Both the position numbers and the translations under genes were made by a program. Positions 51,932 to 62,193 of a stretch of 64,000 nucleotides of DNA are shown here, piece after piece. Origin of the DNA: Pseudomonadota bacterium (GTDB lineage: Bacteria; Pseudomonadota; Alphaproteobacteria; Micropepsales; Micropepsaceae); assembly GCA_016201105.1 (NCBI GenBank), contig JACQDN010000069.1, positions 1-64,000 on the forward strand. Reading direction: 5' to 3'. Under the pieces are notes generated by a model. That model was given only the letters and a program-made list of their open reading frames with translations, was not told where the DNA came from and did no database searches. Within the stretch, counting starts at the first letter, position 1. Each line of letters opens with the position of its first letter.

Positions 51932-53464
51932 CTAAGCCAGAAACCGTCTCAGCACGTTGCGCGTAATTTGAATCACAAACGGATCGCGCGCGGCGAGGCC
52001 GTAAGCCCATTCCGTCGTGCCCGCGTTGAACACTTCGCCCTTGCCCCGCTTGAACGACGCCATGACGGCATGGCCGCGCGATACGCGTTCCTGGGCGGAC
52101 GGACTGTCGTCGCCATAAGCCGCGCGCGCGACAACATCCATCTGCTCCGGCGGAATCAGGGGACGATAGGGATTGTCCACCGGTTCCGCGAAAGCGGCAG
52201 GAACGAACGCAATAATTTCGAGATTCGCCGGCACGCCTGCACCACCGGCGGGCACGGGCAATCCGTTTGAACCGAAGGCGATGGGACAGCCGTCGTTTTC
52301 ATATCCGACAAGCGGAACGTCATCGCCGATCACGTCGCCGTAATAAAGATCGGTACCCGCCAGCGCCCAATGCTTGTCGTGGTAGATCGTGTAACCGCCC
52401 TGCCCTCGCGCGGCGCAAAGCCCAAGCCGGTGATACCCCCCGTAGAGAAAACTCAAGCCGGTGATCGCAGCTTCAGGACGCGCGAACATGGGATGCGACC
52501 ACAGATGGGTTTTGTCGACGTCCGGAACGGTTTCCAGTTCACCTTTCCACTTGTGGCAGACGAATGTCTTGCCGTCGTTTTCCCAACGTACTTTCCAGAA
52601 GGCGGTATTGCCCGAGAAGATTGCGAGCTTGCCGCCGCGGTCGACGAATGCTTCGATGCTGTCGCGTTGCGGTCCCGACCAATATTCGCTGTGACCGACG
52701 AGCACGACGAGATCGTAGGAATCTAAAACGGCAGCGTCCCGGTCGAGGTCGTAATCCGTAAGACAGTCGAACGACAAGCCTTCTTCGCCCTCGGCCCAGC
52801 GTACGAAAGCATGTTCCCACTTGTGCAGGAAGCCTGCGGAGCCGTCATAAGGCGACTGCGCGTGCTCGCGCGACCACGGCGGATTGGCGCCGGCCCAGCT
52901 CTTCTGCTCGAAGCCGCGTTTGGTGAGATTGACGAGGCGCGGCATTTCCGGCGGCGGCGCGAGCAGCAGCGCGGGAAAGGGCCGCTGCGTGGAGAGCACG
53001 CCGACGGCTCCTTTCATCGCTTCGTCCAGCAGTTTGGTTCGGTTCATCAGCGATTCGACGTCGCAATAGGCGCTGGCGCCGCCCCAATAATTGTAAGCGT
53101 GAAGCGTGTTGGTCGCGAGAACGAGAACGGCTCGCGCGCGCACCGTGCCTGCCGTGATACAGACGAAATGGTGGGCAGCATTTCCCGATGCGTCGATCAA
53201 CGCGATATCGTAGTAGCCCGAGCGCCAATCGCGGCCTGCTTCGATCACGACCGCAATCGGCCAGCCGCATCCCTTGCGATCGGCATGCTCCGGAGTCGGA
53301 TGATGGCCTACCGCAAGGTCGTCCCGTATGAACACAACCTCCCGGCCGGCCCCAATACGCGCAATCTCGAGCCGGCACGGACCCGCATCCGCGGAGGCGT
53401 GGATTGCGAAGGCTTCGCCCGGCTTGACGCTGAGCTTCTCGGTATAAAGCGCGATCACCGACAT
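51932..53464 (-). CDS. N,N-dimethylformamidase beta-subunit-like protein
   Basis: A 510-residue protein that resembles the large-subunit C-terminal region of dimethylformamidase. Visible segments: VLATNTLHAYNYWGGASAYCDVESL, a glutamine-amidotransferase-like VVLVGHSEYWSGPQRDSIEAFVDRGGKLAIFSGNTAFWKVRWE, and GEVFNAGTTEWAYGLAARDPFV at the C-terminus. Genes of this group occur widely without any known amide substrate, so function is open. No small-subunit gene is adjacent. No signal peptide. It starts next to the 3' end of the dehydrogenase on the opposite strand. Confidence 0.82.
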   Translation of the reverse strand: MSVIALYTEKLSVKPGEAFAIHASADAGPCRLEIARIGAGREVVFIRDDLAVGHHPTPEHADRKGCGWPIAVVIEAGRDWRSGYYDIALIDASGNAAHHFVCITAGTVRARAVLVLATNTLHAYNYWGGASAYCDVESLMNRTKLLDEAMKGAVGVLSTQRPFPALLLAPPPEMPRLVNLTKRGFEQKSWAGANPPWSREHAQSPYDGSAGFLHKWEHAFVRWAEGEEGLSFDCLTDYDLDRDAAVLDSYDLVVLVGHSEYWSGPQRDSIEAFVDRGGKLAIFSGNTAFWKVRWENDGKTFVCHKWKGELETVPDVDKTHLWSHPMFARPEAAITGLSFLYGGYHRLGLCAARGQGGYTIYHDKHWALAGTDLYYGDVIGDDVPLVGYENDGCPIAFGSNGLPVPAGGAGVPANLEIIAFVPAAFAEPVDNPYRPLIPPEQMDVVARAAYGDDSPSAQERVSRGHAVMASFKRGKGEVFNAGTTEWAYGLAARDPFVIQITRNVLRRFLA

Positions 53465-53586
53465 TCAGTCTTCATACTGATCGCACCGGCGTGCGACACC
53501 ACCTTGTGCTGCATCGATATTCTCCTCACGATGAAGGCGGTCCAATCCTAGCCCGAGCGCTTTAGAGTGGGCTATCTCGCAGTGAC

Positions 53587-54771
53587 ATGGGGCGTAAGCA
53601 TTTTATGACGGAGAGGAAGTTCCGGATCGGCGTCATCGGGCTGGGCCAGCGCGTCGCCCATGTGCTCCTCGCCATGGACGACATCGGCTGGAAGTACACC
53701 CTCGCCGGCTATGCCGATCCCTCGCCTGTCGGTCTGCCGATCCTGAAAGAGCGCGACATCGCGCCCGGCAAATCCTATGACGATGTCGCGGCCTTGTTGC
53801 GCGACGGGCCGTTCGACCTGGTAATGATTGGCTCTCCCAATCACCTGCATTACGAGCAGCTGCTGGCCGCATTTGATGCGGGCTATCCGATCTTCGCGGA
53901 AAAACCCATCGTGCGGACCGAAGAAGAAACCTTCGCGCTCGCGCGCCATTTGCGCGACAAAAAGATTCCGCCGCTGTTCATGGGGCTGGTGATGCGCTCC
54001 ATGAGCATCGTGCGCGAAGTGATTTCGCGAGTGGATAGCGGCGCGCTGGGCGAAATCATATCGATGGATACGACCGAGCATCTGCATCCCGAGCATGGCG
54101 GTTATCTCGCGCGCAATTGGCGGCGCAAGCAGGAATGGGGCGGCTCGTTCCTGCTCGACAAAGTTTGTCACGATTTCGATATCTTCGGACGCATCGTCGG
54201 CGCGCGCGCTAAACATGTGGCGAGTTTCGGTGGGAAGCGGATCTTCAAAGCGGACCGCGCCAAAACTCCGCGCAAATATGACGACGGCAGCGATGCCTAT
54301 GTGCTGCGTGACGCAGGCTGGAGCGCGGCCAACGATGCTTTCCATTCCGACATGGATGTCACCGATCATCAGACCGCGATCGTGGAATATGACAACGGCG
54401 TGCAGCTCTCGTTCCATTCCAACAGCCATGTGAGCTTGCTGGAGCGGCGCTGGTACATCGCCGGCACCGAAGCCACGCTGATCGCCGATCTGGTACGCAA
54501 CAAGATGCTGATGCGCGGCGCGCTGTCCAAGGGAAAGCCGGAGAGACGCGAATGGGCGGGCGTCACCACCGATCTGCACAACGGCGCGGATCAGGAGATG
54601 GCGCGCGATCTTCTGGCGACGCTGAAGGACGGTGTGCCGTTCCCGGTCACGCCTTACGACTGCATGGAAGCGGGACTGACGGTGATGGCCATCGACCGCG
54701 CGATGGAAACAAAGAGCGTCGTCGACTGCGCGGCGATGTGGGCGGATTACGACGCCGCGCGCGGAAACTAA
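53587..54771 (+). CDS. Gfo/Idh/MocA-family oxidoreductase
   Basis: A 394-residue NAD(P)-dependent sugar or cyclitol-type dehydrogenase. The Rossmann segment is RKFRIGVIGLGQRVAHVL, the EKP motif is FAEKPIVRTEEE, and the C-terminal alpha/beta domain has LLDKVCHDFDIFGRIVGA with the conserved lysine and histidine region. The substrate cannot be told. An ATG at 53605 (MTERKF) is an equally good start; neither has a clear ribosome site. The stop codon is the first part of the inverted repeat at 54769-54913. Confidence 0.85.
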   Translation: MGRKHFMTERKFRIGVIGLGQRVAHVLLAMDDIGWKYTLAGYADPSPVGLPILKERDIAPGKSYDDVAALLRDGPFDLVMIGSPNHLHYEQLLAAFDAGYPIFAEKPIVRTEEETFALARHLRDKKIPPLFMGLVMRSMSIVREVISRVDSGALGEIISMDTTEHLHPEHGGYLARNWRRKQEWGGSFLLDKVCHDFDIFGRIVGARAKHVASFGGKRIFKADRAKTPRKYDDGSDAYVLRDAGWSAANDAFHSDMDVTDHQTAIVEYDNGVQLSFHSNSHVSLLERRWYIAGTEATLIADLVRNKMLMRGALSKGKPERREWAGVTTDLHNGADQEMARDLLATLKDGVPFPVTPYDCMEAGLTVMAIDRAMETKSVVDCAAMWADYDAARGN

Positions 54772-54913
54772 ATCCACCCTCCCTCGGGAGGGTCAAAAAA
54801 TTCGGGAGCAAAGCGAGTGAATTTTTTGGGGAGGATCAGGACGAAGAATTTCCTTCCTCATCCTCCCCGAAATCGCTTCGCGATTTCGACCCTCCCAGGG
54901 GAGGGTGGATTTA
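54769..54913. repeat. CCTCCC/GGGAGG inverted-repeat element between convergent stops (family A)
   Basis: TAAATCCACCCTCCC (54769-54783) and its exact reverse complement (54899-54913) bound the unit. Inner hairpins around AAAAAATTC...GAATTTTTT and AAATCGCTTCGCGATTT face each other. The TAA stop codons of both convergent genes form the outermost bases, so the element sits exactly between them and may serve as a two-way terminator. Confidence 0.8.
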
Positions 54914-55493
54914 ACGGCGTGCGGCGAGAGCCTTGAAATAGTCGATCGCTGCCGGATCGTCCCATTCCGCGGGACCGAGCGCTTTCGCGACTAAACGTCC
55001 CTGCGGATCGATCAGCACCGTGAGCGGCAAGCCATAGGCGCCGAACACGCGCATCAGCGCGATGTTGGTGTCGAGATAAGCCGTCAGCGACGACGCGTGA
55101 TGATCGAGCAGAAACTGCGCCGTATCGCCGGCCGAGCTTCTGCCGACGTTGACGGCCACGACGTCCAGTTTCGCCCCGTCGAGCGAGGATTTGAGCTTGG
55201 CCAGCGCCGGAAGCTCTTTCACGCAAGGCCCGCACCACGTCGCCCACAAATTGAGCACCACATAGTGCCCCCTGAATTCGGACAGCGTATGGCGGGCGCC
55301 CCTGGCATCGGTAAAGGCGACTTCCGCCACGACTGCGGGCGTTTTCTCGTAGACCAGCCTGGCGAGAGACGGCGGCGGCGCGTGGACAGGTCCGGACCCG
55401 ATCCCATATAGAACAGCCAGTGCGACACCCACGATGAGGCCGGCCGCCACGGCGGCGATCCAGGGGTGTTTGCGAAGGTTTGTCAGCAAGGTC

Positions 55494-55495
<2 letters not shown>
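54911..55495 (-). CDS. TlpA-family membrane-anchored thioredoxin-like protein
   Basis: A 194-residue thiol-disulfide protein with one N-terminal membrane anchor ([23 protein letters not shown]). The periplasmic thioredoxin domain has [20 protein letters not shown] with the redox-active cysteines (WCGPC) and the cis-proline in [13 protein letters not shown]. TlpA in Bradyrhizobium keeps the cytochrome oxidase copper site reduced; a similar role in c-type cytochrome or oxidase maturation is inferred. Its ATG (minus strand) and the argH ATG share the bases CATG at 55493-55496, so the two starts overlap. Confidence 0.9.
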
Positions 55496-56872
<1,377 letters not shown>

Positions 56873-56876
<4 letters not shown>

Positions 56877-57013
56877 TGCTGCGTCTTCTCCTCATTCTGG
56901 GATTGAGTCTGGCTGTGGTTTCCTGCGGCGTGAAAAACGATCTCATCATGCCGAACGGCAAGGACACGCCGAAGAACCAGAAAGATCCCTCCAAACCGCC
57001 GCAATCACTCTGA
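56873..57013 (+). CDS. Small LptM/YifL-type lipoprotein
   Basis: A 46-residue lipoprotein: leader [18 protein letters not shown] with lipobox VVSC (Cys18), then [20 protein letters not shown] and a short polar tail ending PPQSL. It matches the position and layout of LptM, the small protein between argH and lysA in many proteobacteria that aids LptD maturation. The usual CGLKGPL motif is CGVKNDL here, so the match is moderate. The ATG lies in the argH stop overlap, and a second ATG follows directly. It ends 19 bp before lysA. Confidence 0.8.
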
Positions 57014-57032
57014 TAGTTGGCGCTCTAAAGAT

Positions 57033-58298
57033 ATGAATCACTTTTCCTATCGTGCCGGGCGGCTTCACGCCGAAGACGTCGATCTCGTGCGCTTGGCGGA
57101 CGACGTCGGCACGCCCTTCTATGTCTATTCGACCGCGACATTGCAGCGGCATTACCGCGTCTTCGCCGAAGCTTTTCCCACAGGGACCTTGATCGCCTAT
57201 TCGGTGAAGGCGAACGGCAATCTTGCCGTGCTGCGCACACTTGCGCTTCTGGGTGCCGGCGCCGATGTGGTCTCGGGCGGTGAACTCAAGAAAGCGTTGA
57301 AGGCCGGCGTTCCTGCCGAGCGCATCGTGTTCTCCGGCGTGGGAAAAACCGGACGCGAAATGCGCCTTGGGCTGGAAGCCGGCATCCATCAGTTCAATGT
57401 CGAAAGCGAGCCCGAACTCGAGGCGCTCAACGAAGCGGCGCTGTCGCTGAAGACGCGCGCACCCATCACCATCCGCATCAATCCGAATGTCGATGCCAGG
57501 ACGCATGCCAAAATCACCACCGGCACTTCGGAGACGAAATTCGGAATTCCCTGGAGCCGCGCGCGCGCAGCCTATGCGAAGGCCGGAAAACTGGCTGGTC
57601 TCAAAGTCGTCGGCGTCGATGTGCATATCGGAAGTCAGATCACTGCGCTCGAACCGTTCGAAGAAGCGTTCACGCGCGTGGCCGACCTTGTCCGCTCCTT
57701 GCGCGGCGATGGCCACGAGATTGCGCGCGTCGATCTGGGCGGCGGGCTGGGCGTGCCGTACCGCGCCGGCGACGAAGCGCCGCCCGAGCCGGCGATATAT
57801 GCCTCGATGATTGCGCGGCGGACGCAGGACCTAGACGTGTCGTTGATCCTGGAGCCCGGTCGGTTGATCGCGGCCAATGCGGGCGTGCTGGTCTCTCGCG
57901 TGATCTACAACAAGCAGGGTGAAGCCAAGCGTTTTCTCATCATCGATGCGGGCATGAACGATCTCATTCGGCCCGCGCTCTACGATGCCCATCACGAGAT
58001 CGTGTCCGTTAAGGAAACGGCGGCAGATGCGCCGCGCACGCGTTACGACGTGGTGGGGCCGGTCTGCGAAACCACAGACCTCTTTGCCAGCGACCGCGAA
58101 TTGCCGTCATTGAGTTCCGGCGACCTTGTCGCGATCATGACGGCCGGCGCCTATGGCGCGGTGATGTCTTCGGCCTACAATGCCAGACCGCCGGCGCCCG
58201 AAGTGCTCGTCAAGGGCGCCGAGTGGAGCGTCGTGCGGCCGCGTTTGAGCGATGATGATCTTATTGGTCTGGATCGAATCCCTGCCTGGCTTGGCTAA
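57033..58298 (+). CDS. lysA: Diaminopimelate decarboxylase
   Basis: A 421-residue PLP enzyme that makes lysine from meso-DAP. The Schiff-base lysine is in YSVKANGNLAVL. The glycine-rich phosphate loop is in RVDLGGGLGVPY, and the LEPGRLIAANAG arginine contact follows. The dimer-interface cysteine lies in VVGPVCETTD. GGCGCTCTAAAG precedes the ATG. It is the third gene of argH-lptM-lysA, and its end overlaps the beginning of the DUF4175 gene by up to 47 bp. Confidence 0.95.
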   Translation: MNHFSYRAGRLHAEDVDLVRLADDVGTPFYVYSTATLQRHYRVFAEAFPTGTLIAYSVKANGNLAVLRTLALLGAGADVVSGGELKKALKAGVPAERIVFSGVGKTGREMRLGLEAGIHQFNVESEPELEALNEAALSLKTRAPITIRINPNVDARTHAKITTGTSETKFGIPWSRARAAYAKAGKLAGLKVVGVDVHIGSQITALEPFEEAFTRVADLVRSLRGDGHEIARVDLGGGLGVPYRAGDEAPPEPAIYASMIARRTQDLDVSLILEPGRLIAANAGVLVSRVIYNKQGEAKRFLIIDAGMNDLIRPALYDAHHEIVSVKETAADAPRTRYDVVGPVCETTDLFASDRELPSLSSGDLVAIMTAGAYGAVMSSAYNARPPAPEVLVKGAEWSVVRPRLSDDDLIGLDRIPAWLG

Positions 58299-60645
58299 CG
58301 ATCGAATCGAAAGATTCATCGCCTTGGCCCGCGCCACCTTGGCGTGGGAACGGATCTGGCCTGCCCTCTTTCCGATAGCCGCGATCGCCGGCCTCTACGC
58401 CTCGGCGGCGCTGTTCGGGGTATTCGATCTCATTCCGGGCGAACTCCACGCTTTGCTGCTGGCGGTCGGCGCGCTGGCCATCGGATTTTTCCTGGAGCGA
58501 AGCCTTCACGATCTCGCATGGCCGCGCTGGGACGAAGGCGCGCGGCGCCTGGAGCGCGACAGCAAATTCGCCCATCGCCCCATCACCGAACGCAACGACA
58601 CCCTGGCGATCGGCGCGGGCGATGCCATGGCCGAAGAATTCTGGCGCGCGCACGTCAAGAGCCTGCTTGCACGTATCGGCCGGCTCAGGCTGACCTGGCC
58701 CGCGCCGGCAATGGGCAAGCGCGATCCCTATGCGCTGCGCTTTGTGGTTCTGCTGCTGCTCATCGCCGGATTCTTCGTGGCAGGTTCGGATTGGAGCGCA
58801 CGGCTCTCCTATGCACTCTTTCCCGAAATCGGATCGGGTGCGGCCAACGCGACGGTGGATGCCTGGATCAACCCGCCCGCCTATACCGGCGACGCGCCGC
58901 TCTATCTGCAGCGCAACGCCGGCAGCAAGCCGATCGCCGTGCCGATCGGCTCCGAACTGGTGGTGCGCGTTCACGGTGCGCGCAATCCCCGGCTGGTTCT
59001 TGATCCTTCGCCCGCTACGCGCCCCGCGTTCAAAGGTGCCGATGACGAGCGCGGCAGCAATGTGAAGCTTACCCAGAGCGGCGAGATTTCCGTGCGCGCG
59101 GGCGGCCGTACACTTGGGTATTGGAACATCCAGATCATTCCCGACGATCCGCCGTCCATCGCCTTTGCTTCGCCGCCGTCCAAAACCGAGCGCGACGCGC
59201 TCAAACTCTCCATCAGGGCGGTCGACGACTACGGCGTGGTCGCCGTGCGCGCCCTGATCAAGCCGCTCAAGGGCGGAAAGAACGCCCGCGTGCTGCCGCT
59301 CGATCTGGCGCTCTCCAGTTCGTCGGCCAAAGAGCTGAAACAAATTTTCTATGTCGATCTCACAGAAAATCCTTATGCGGGACTGGACGTCGAGATCGTG
59401 CTGGAAGCGCGCGACGGCGCGGGCCAGAAGACCTATTCGAAAGCCGCGCGCACCCGACTGCCCGCGCGTGTCTTCACCCATCCTTTGGCACGGGCGCTGA
59501 TCGAACAGCGCCAGACACTCGCTCTTGGCGGAGACCAAGCGCGGAACAAAGTACTGCGCACGCTCGATGCGCTCACCTATCGTCCCGATCTCTTCTTCAA
59601 GGATCAATCGAACGTTTATATGGCGATGCGCAGCGCGTTCTGGGCGCTGCAGTCCGCGCGCGACGGCGCCGACGTCCAGCGCGTTCAGGAATTGTTGTGG
59701 CAAACGGCGCTCGCGGTCGAAAATGGCGGCGTGACCTTGGCCGCCGAGCAGCTGCGCCGCCTGCAGGAATTGCTGAGCCAGGCCTTGATGCAGAATGCAC
59801 CGCAAGAGGTGATCGACGCGCTGCTGCAACGCTATCGCGAAGCTCTGCAACGCTATTTGCAAACGCTGGCACAAAGCGCGCCCAATTCAAGCATGCAGAT
59901 TCCACCGAACGCGAAGGTGCTCTCCGACAGGGATCTGCAAACCTTGCTCGACGCGATCCAGCAGATGGCGCAATCGGGCTCGCGCGAACAGGCCGCCCAG
60001 GCGCTCGCCTTGCTGCAAAGCCTTTTGGAAAACTTGCACATGCAGGCCGGAAACGGCACCGGCAGCGCACCGGGCGATAAAGCGCTCAGCGATACGATCC
60101 AGGGCCTGGGCGATCTGATGGGGCGCCAGCGCCAATTGCTCGATAAGACGTTTCGCCAGCAGCAGGGCAATCCCGATCCCAAAGACGGCGGCGCGAAGGG
60201 CCTGGCGCAGCAGCAGCAGCAATTGCGCGACGATCTGGGCAAGGTGCTCAAGGGCCTCGACGGTCACGCCCAGACGCCCAAGAGTTTCGGCAACGCACAT
60301 CGCGAAATGGGCAATGCGCAAAACCAGCTCGGCACGCAGCAATTCGACAGCGCCGGCGAATCGGAGAAGAACGCGCTGGAGGCCCTGCGCCAAGGCAGCA
60401 GCGAGCTGGCGCAGGAATTGATGAAGCAGTCCGGCCAGCAACCGGGCGACGGCAGCGATCAGGATCCGTTCGGGCGCACCAACGCTGCGCGCGGACCCAC
60501 CTTCGGCAACGATGTGAAAGTGCCCGAGCAATCCGATCTCGAACGGGCGCGCAGCATTCTGCAGGAACTTCGCCGCCGCGCCGCCGAACGTGGCCGGCCC
60601 AAGCAAGAGCTCGATTACATCGAGCGGTTGCTCAAGCAGTTTTGA
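58252..60645 (+). CDS. TIGR02302/DUF4175 membrane protein
   Basis: A 797-residue protein of a family confined mainly to alphaproteobacteria. Two N-terminal membrane segments (about 40-85) and a third near 165-185 are followed by a periplasmic region with Ig-like strands (DAWINPPAYTGDAPLYLQ, GRTLGYWNIQIIPDDPPSIAFASPPS). The second half is rich in Gln/Ala helical segments (SREQAAQALALLQSLLENLHMQAGNG, LAQQQQQLRDDLGKVLKGL). Its role is not known with confidence. The frame opens at ATG 58252 inside lysA; a TTG at 58291 (LANDRIERF) may be the true start because family members begin there. Confidence 0.87.
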   Translation: MMILLVWIESLPGLANDRIERFIALARATLAWERIWPALFPIAAIAGLYASAALFGVFDLIPGELHALLLAVGALAIGFFLERSLHDLAWPRWDEGARRLERDSKFAHRPITERNDTLAIGAGDAMAEEFWRAHVKSLLARIGRLRLTWPAPAMGKRDPYALRFVVLLLLIAGFFVAGSDWSARLSYALFPEIGSGAANATVDAWINPPAYTGDAPLYLQRNAGSKPIAVPIGSELVVRVHGARNPRLVLDPSPATRPAFKGADDERGSNVKLTQSGEISVRAGGRTLGYWNIQIIPDDPPSIAFASPPSKTERDALKLSIRAVDDYGVVAVRALIKPLKGGKNARVLPLDLALSSSSAKELKQIFYVDLTENPYAGLDVEIVLEARDGAGQKTYSKAARTRLPARVFTHPLARALIEQRQTLALGGDQARNKVLRTLDALTYRPDLFFKDQSNVYMAMRSAFWALQSARDGADVQRVQELLWQTALAVENGGVTLAAEQLRRLQELLSQALMQNAPQEVIDALLQRYREALQRYLQTLAQSAPNSSMQIPPNAKVLSDRDLQTLLDAIQQMAQSGSREQAAQALALLQSLLENLHMQAGNGTGSAPGDKALSDTIQGLGDLMGRQRQLLDKTFRQQQGNPDPKDGGAKGLAQQQQQLRDDLGKVLKGLDGHAQTPKSFGNAHREMGNAQNQLGTQQFDSAGESEKNALEALRQGSSELAQELMKQSGQQPGDGSDQDPFGRTNAARGPTFGNDVKVPEQSDLERARSILQELRRRAAERGRPKQELDYIERLLKQF

Positions 60646-60651
60646 GGGAAC

Positions 60652-60829
60652 CTTCCTCCCCCGCTGTTGCGGGGGAGGTGGCAGCCGCGCGCAACGCGCG
60701 CGGATGACGGAGGGGGTGGCGGTAGCGGAGAAACTGGTTCGCGATTGCCTGTCGAATTTCCTGCCACCCCCTCCGCTTCGCTCGCGAAGTGCTCGCTCAG
60801 CACCTCCCCCGCAACAGCGGGGGAGGAAG
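60652..60829. repeat. CCTCCCC/GGGGAGG element with 29-bp perfect terminal inverted repeats (family A)
   Basis: The 29-bp ends at 60652-60680 and 60801-60829 are exact reverse complements, starting CTTCCTCCCCCGC and ending GGGGGAGGAAG. Each end is itself a CCCCCGC...GCGGGGG hairpin. Internal parts (GGCAGCCGCGCGC, CCACCCCCTCCGCTTCGCTCG) resemble the DUF559 element. It lies exactly between the convergent DUF4175 and hpt stop codons and contains no gene. Confidence 0.85.
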
Positions 60830-61357
60830 TTAGACTTCAACTCTCGCAATATACGGCAACCCGCGATCCTCTCCCGCGTCGTCCATGCCGTAGCCGACGA
60901 TGAAGCCTTCCACGTTCTCGAACATCGCGTAATCGGCGCGCATGGCAACATCGCTGCGCTTTTTGTCGACCGCAACCGTGCTCAACACGGAGGCGGCGCC
61001 GCGTTCGAGGAGAAGATCGTGCGCTTTCTTCAAGGTTCGGCCGCGATCGAGCACGCCATCGATCAGGAGCACGGTGCGGGCATGAATGCGATCGCTGGGC
61101 CCGAGCAGCACCGACACGGTGTCAGAGCCTACGCGCTTGTCGGCGTAGGAGCGCAGCCAGAGAAATTCCACCGGCAAGGAAAGACCGCGGCGCGCCAGTG
61201 CGCGCAGCAGATCGGCTGCAAACACGAAACTGCCCGCGAGAATGGGCGCGGCGATCTCGGGCTTGAGCGGCGCGGCGGCGATATGGGCGGCGAGACGTTC
61301 GACGCCGTCGGAAATCTCGCGTTCGGTGAAAAGTGTCGTGAGCTTGCGGGACGTCAC
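60830..61357 (-). CDS. hpt: Hypoxanthine phosphoribosyltransferase
   Basis: A 175-residue purine-salvage enzyme that makes IMP or GMP from hypoxanthine or guanine and PRPP. The PRPP-binding motif VLLIDGVLDRGRTLKKA is close to the family consensus (VEDIIDTG) but has LIDGVLDRG. The N-terminal LAGSFVFAADLLRAL and hood region EFLWLRSYADKRVGSD fit. FIVGYGMDDAGEDRGLPYIA closes the protein. The start overlaps the stop of the zinc-ribbon gene by four bases. Confidence 0.92.
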   Translation of the reverse strand: MTSRKLTTLFTEREISDGVERLAAHIAAAPLKPEIAAPILAGSFVFAADLLRALARRGLSLPVEFLWLRSYADKRVGSDTVSVLLGPSDRIHARTVLLIDGVLDRGRTLKKAHDLLLERGAASVLSTVAVDKKRSDVAMRADYAMFENVEGFIVGYGMDDAGEDRGLPYIARVEV

Positions 61358-62070
61358 CCGCCGGCCCCCTCGAACCGCAGTTCGATATGACGGGTTGCGT
61401 TGGGCGGATTTGAGATACGGGTCAGGAACGGAACCGACTCACCCACATGCAGCGTCGCTGCGCTCGCCGAAAAACTCCAGTGCGTGAGCTCACGCTTGTC
61501 TTGGGACATCAACGTGGCGCGAATTTTCGGCACGGGAATCTCGTGATCGCTGATGTTCGCGATCTTGCCGGTGATGACAAGCACGAATTGGCCGTCTTCC
61601 ATCTCGCGCTTGAAGGACTTTTCCACGAAGGCGATGCCGCGCGCATTCACCTCCATGCCGAGCTTGGCATAGAGCGAAGCCGACTGGGGCCAAAGCGCCG
61701 CCACCTGCTGGCGATAGACGACGGCCGACCAGCCGATGATCAGCACGAGGCCGATCAGCACGAGCCATCCAAAGGCAAGCGCGAGGCGCGCGCCGGTTCT
61801 GCTCCGCGCAACCGGTTCCTCCTCCACGACCTGATCTTGCGGCGGGACATAGGAGCTGCGGCGCGGGGGAATGGGCGGCAAGTCCGCGCGCGGTTCGATG
61901 CGTGGCGATTCCCGCGGCGGAAGGTCGATCGTCGCCTCCGGCTCTGGCGGCGGCGCCACCTGGTGCCACACATGCCCACATTTCGCGCAGCGCACTTTGC
62001 GCCCGGGCGGCGCAAAGGCCGCCGCGTCCGTCTGATAACGCGTGGCGCATTCGGGACAGGTGAGAATCAT
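61354..62070 (-). CDS. MJ0042-type zinc-ribbon and DUF3426 membrane protein
   Basis: A 238-residue protein. The N-terminal zinc ribbon has two CxxC pairs (CPEC near residue 5 and CAKC near 28) in TCPECATRYQTDAAAF and KVRCAKCGHVWHQ. A Pro/Arg-rich linker and one membrane helix (LALAFGWLVLIGLVLIIGWSAVVY) follow. The C-terminal DUF3426-like domain is periplasmic. The start at 62070 follows the family; a longer frame upstream is not supported. It overlaps hpt by four bases and is divergent from ftsE. The role is unknown. Confidence 0.85.
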   Translation of the reverse strand: MILTCPECATRYQTDAAAFAPPGRKVRCAKCGHVWHQVAPPPEPEATIDLPPRESPRIEPRADLPPIPPRRSSYVPPQDQVVEEEPVARSRTGARLALAFGWLVLIGLVLIIGWSAVVYRQQVAALWPQSASLYAKLGMEVNARGIAFVEKSFKREMEDGQFVLVITGKIANISDHEIPVPKIRATLMSQDKRELTHWSFSASAATLHVGESVPFLTRISNPPNATRHIELRFEGAGG

Positions 62071-62193
62071 GCGGGAAGCATACCCAGCGCTCGTTGACAA
62101 AATAGGCGAAAGGGCCGTTTGCCCGCAAGATTTCACACCGAAATCAAGGCGTTCAAGCCTTGCCAGCAGGCAGCGCCTCGTTAAGTTCGCGCC

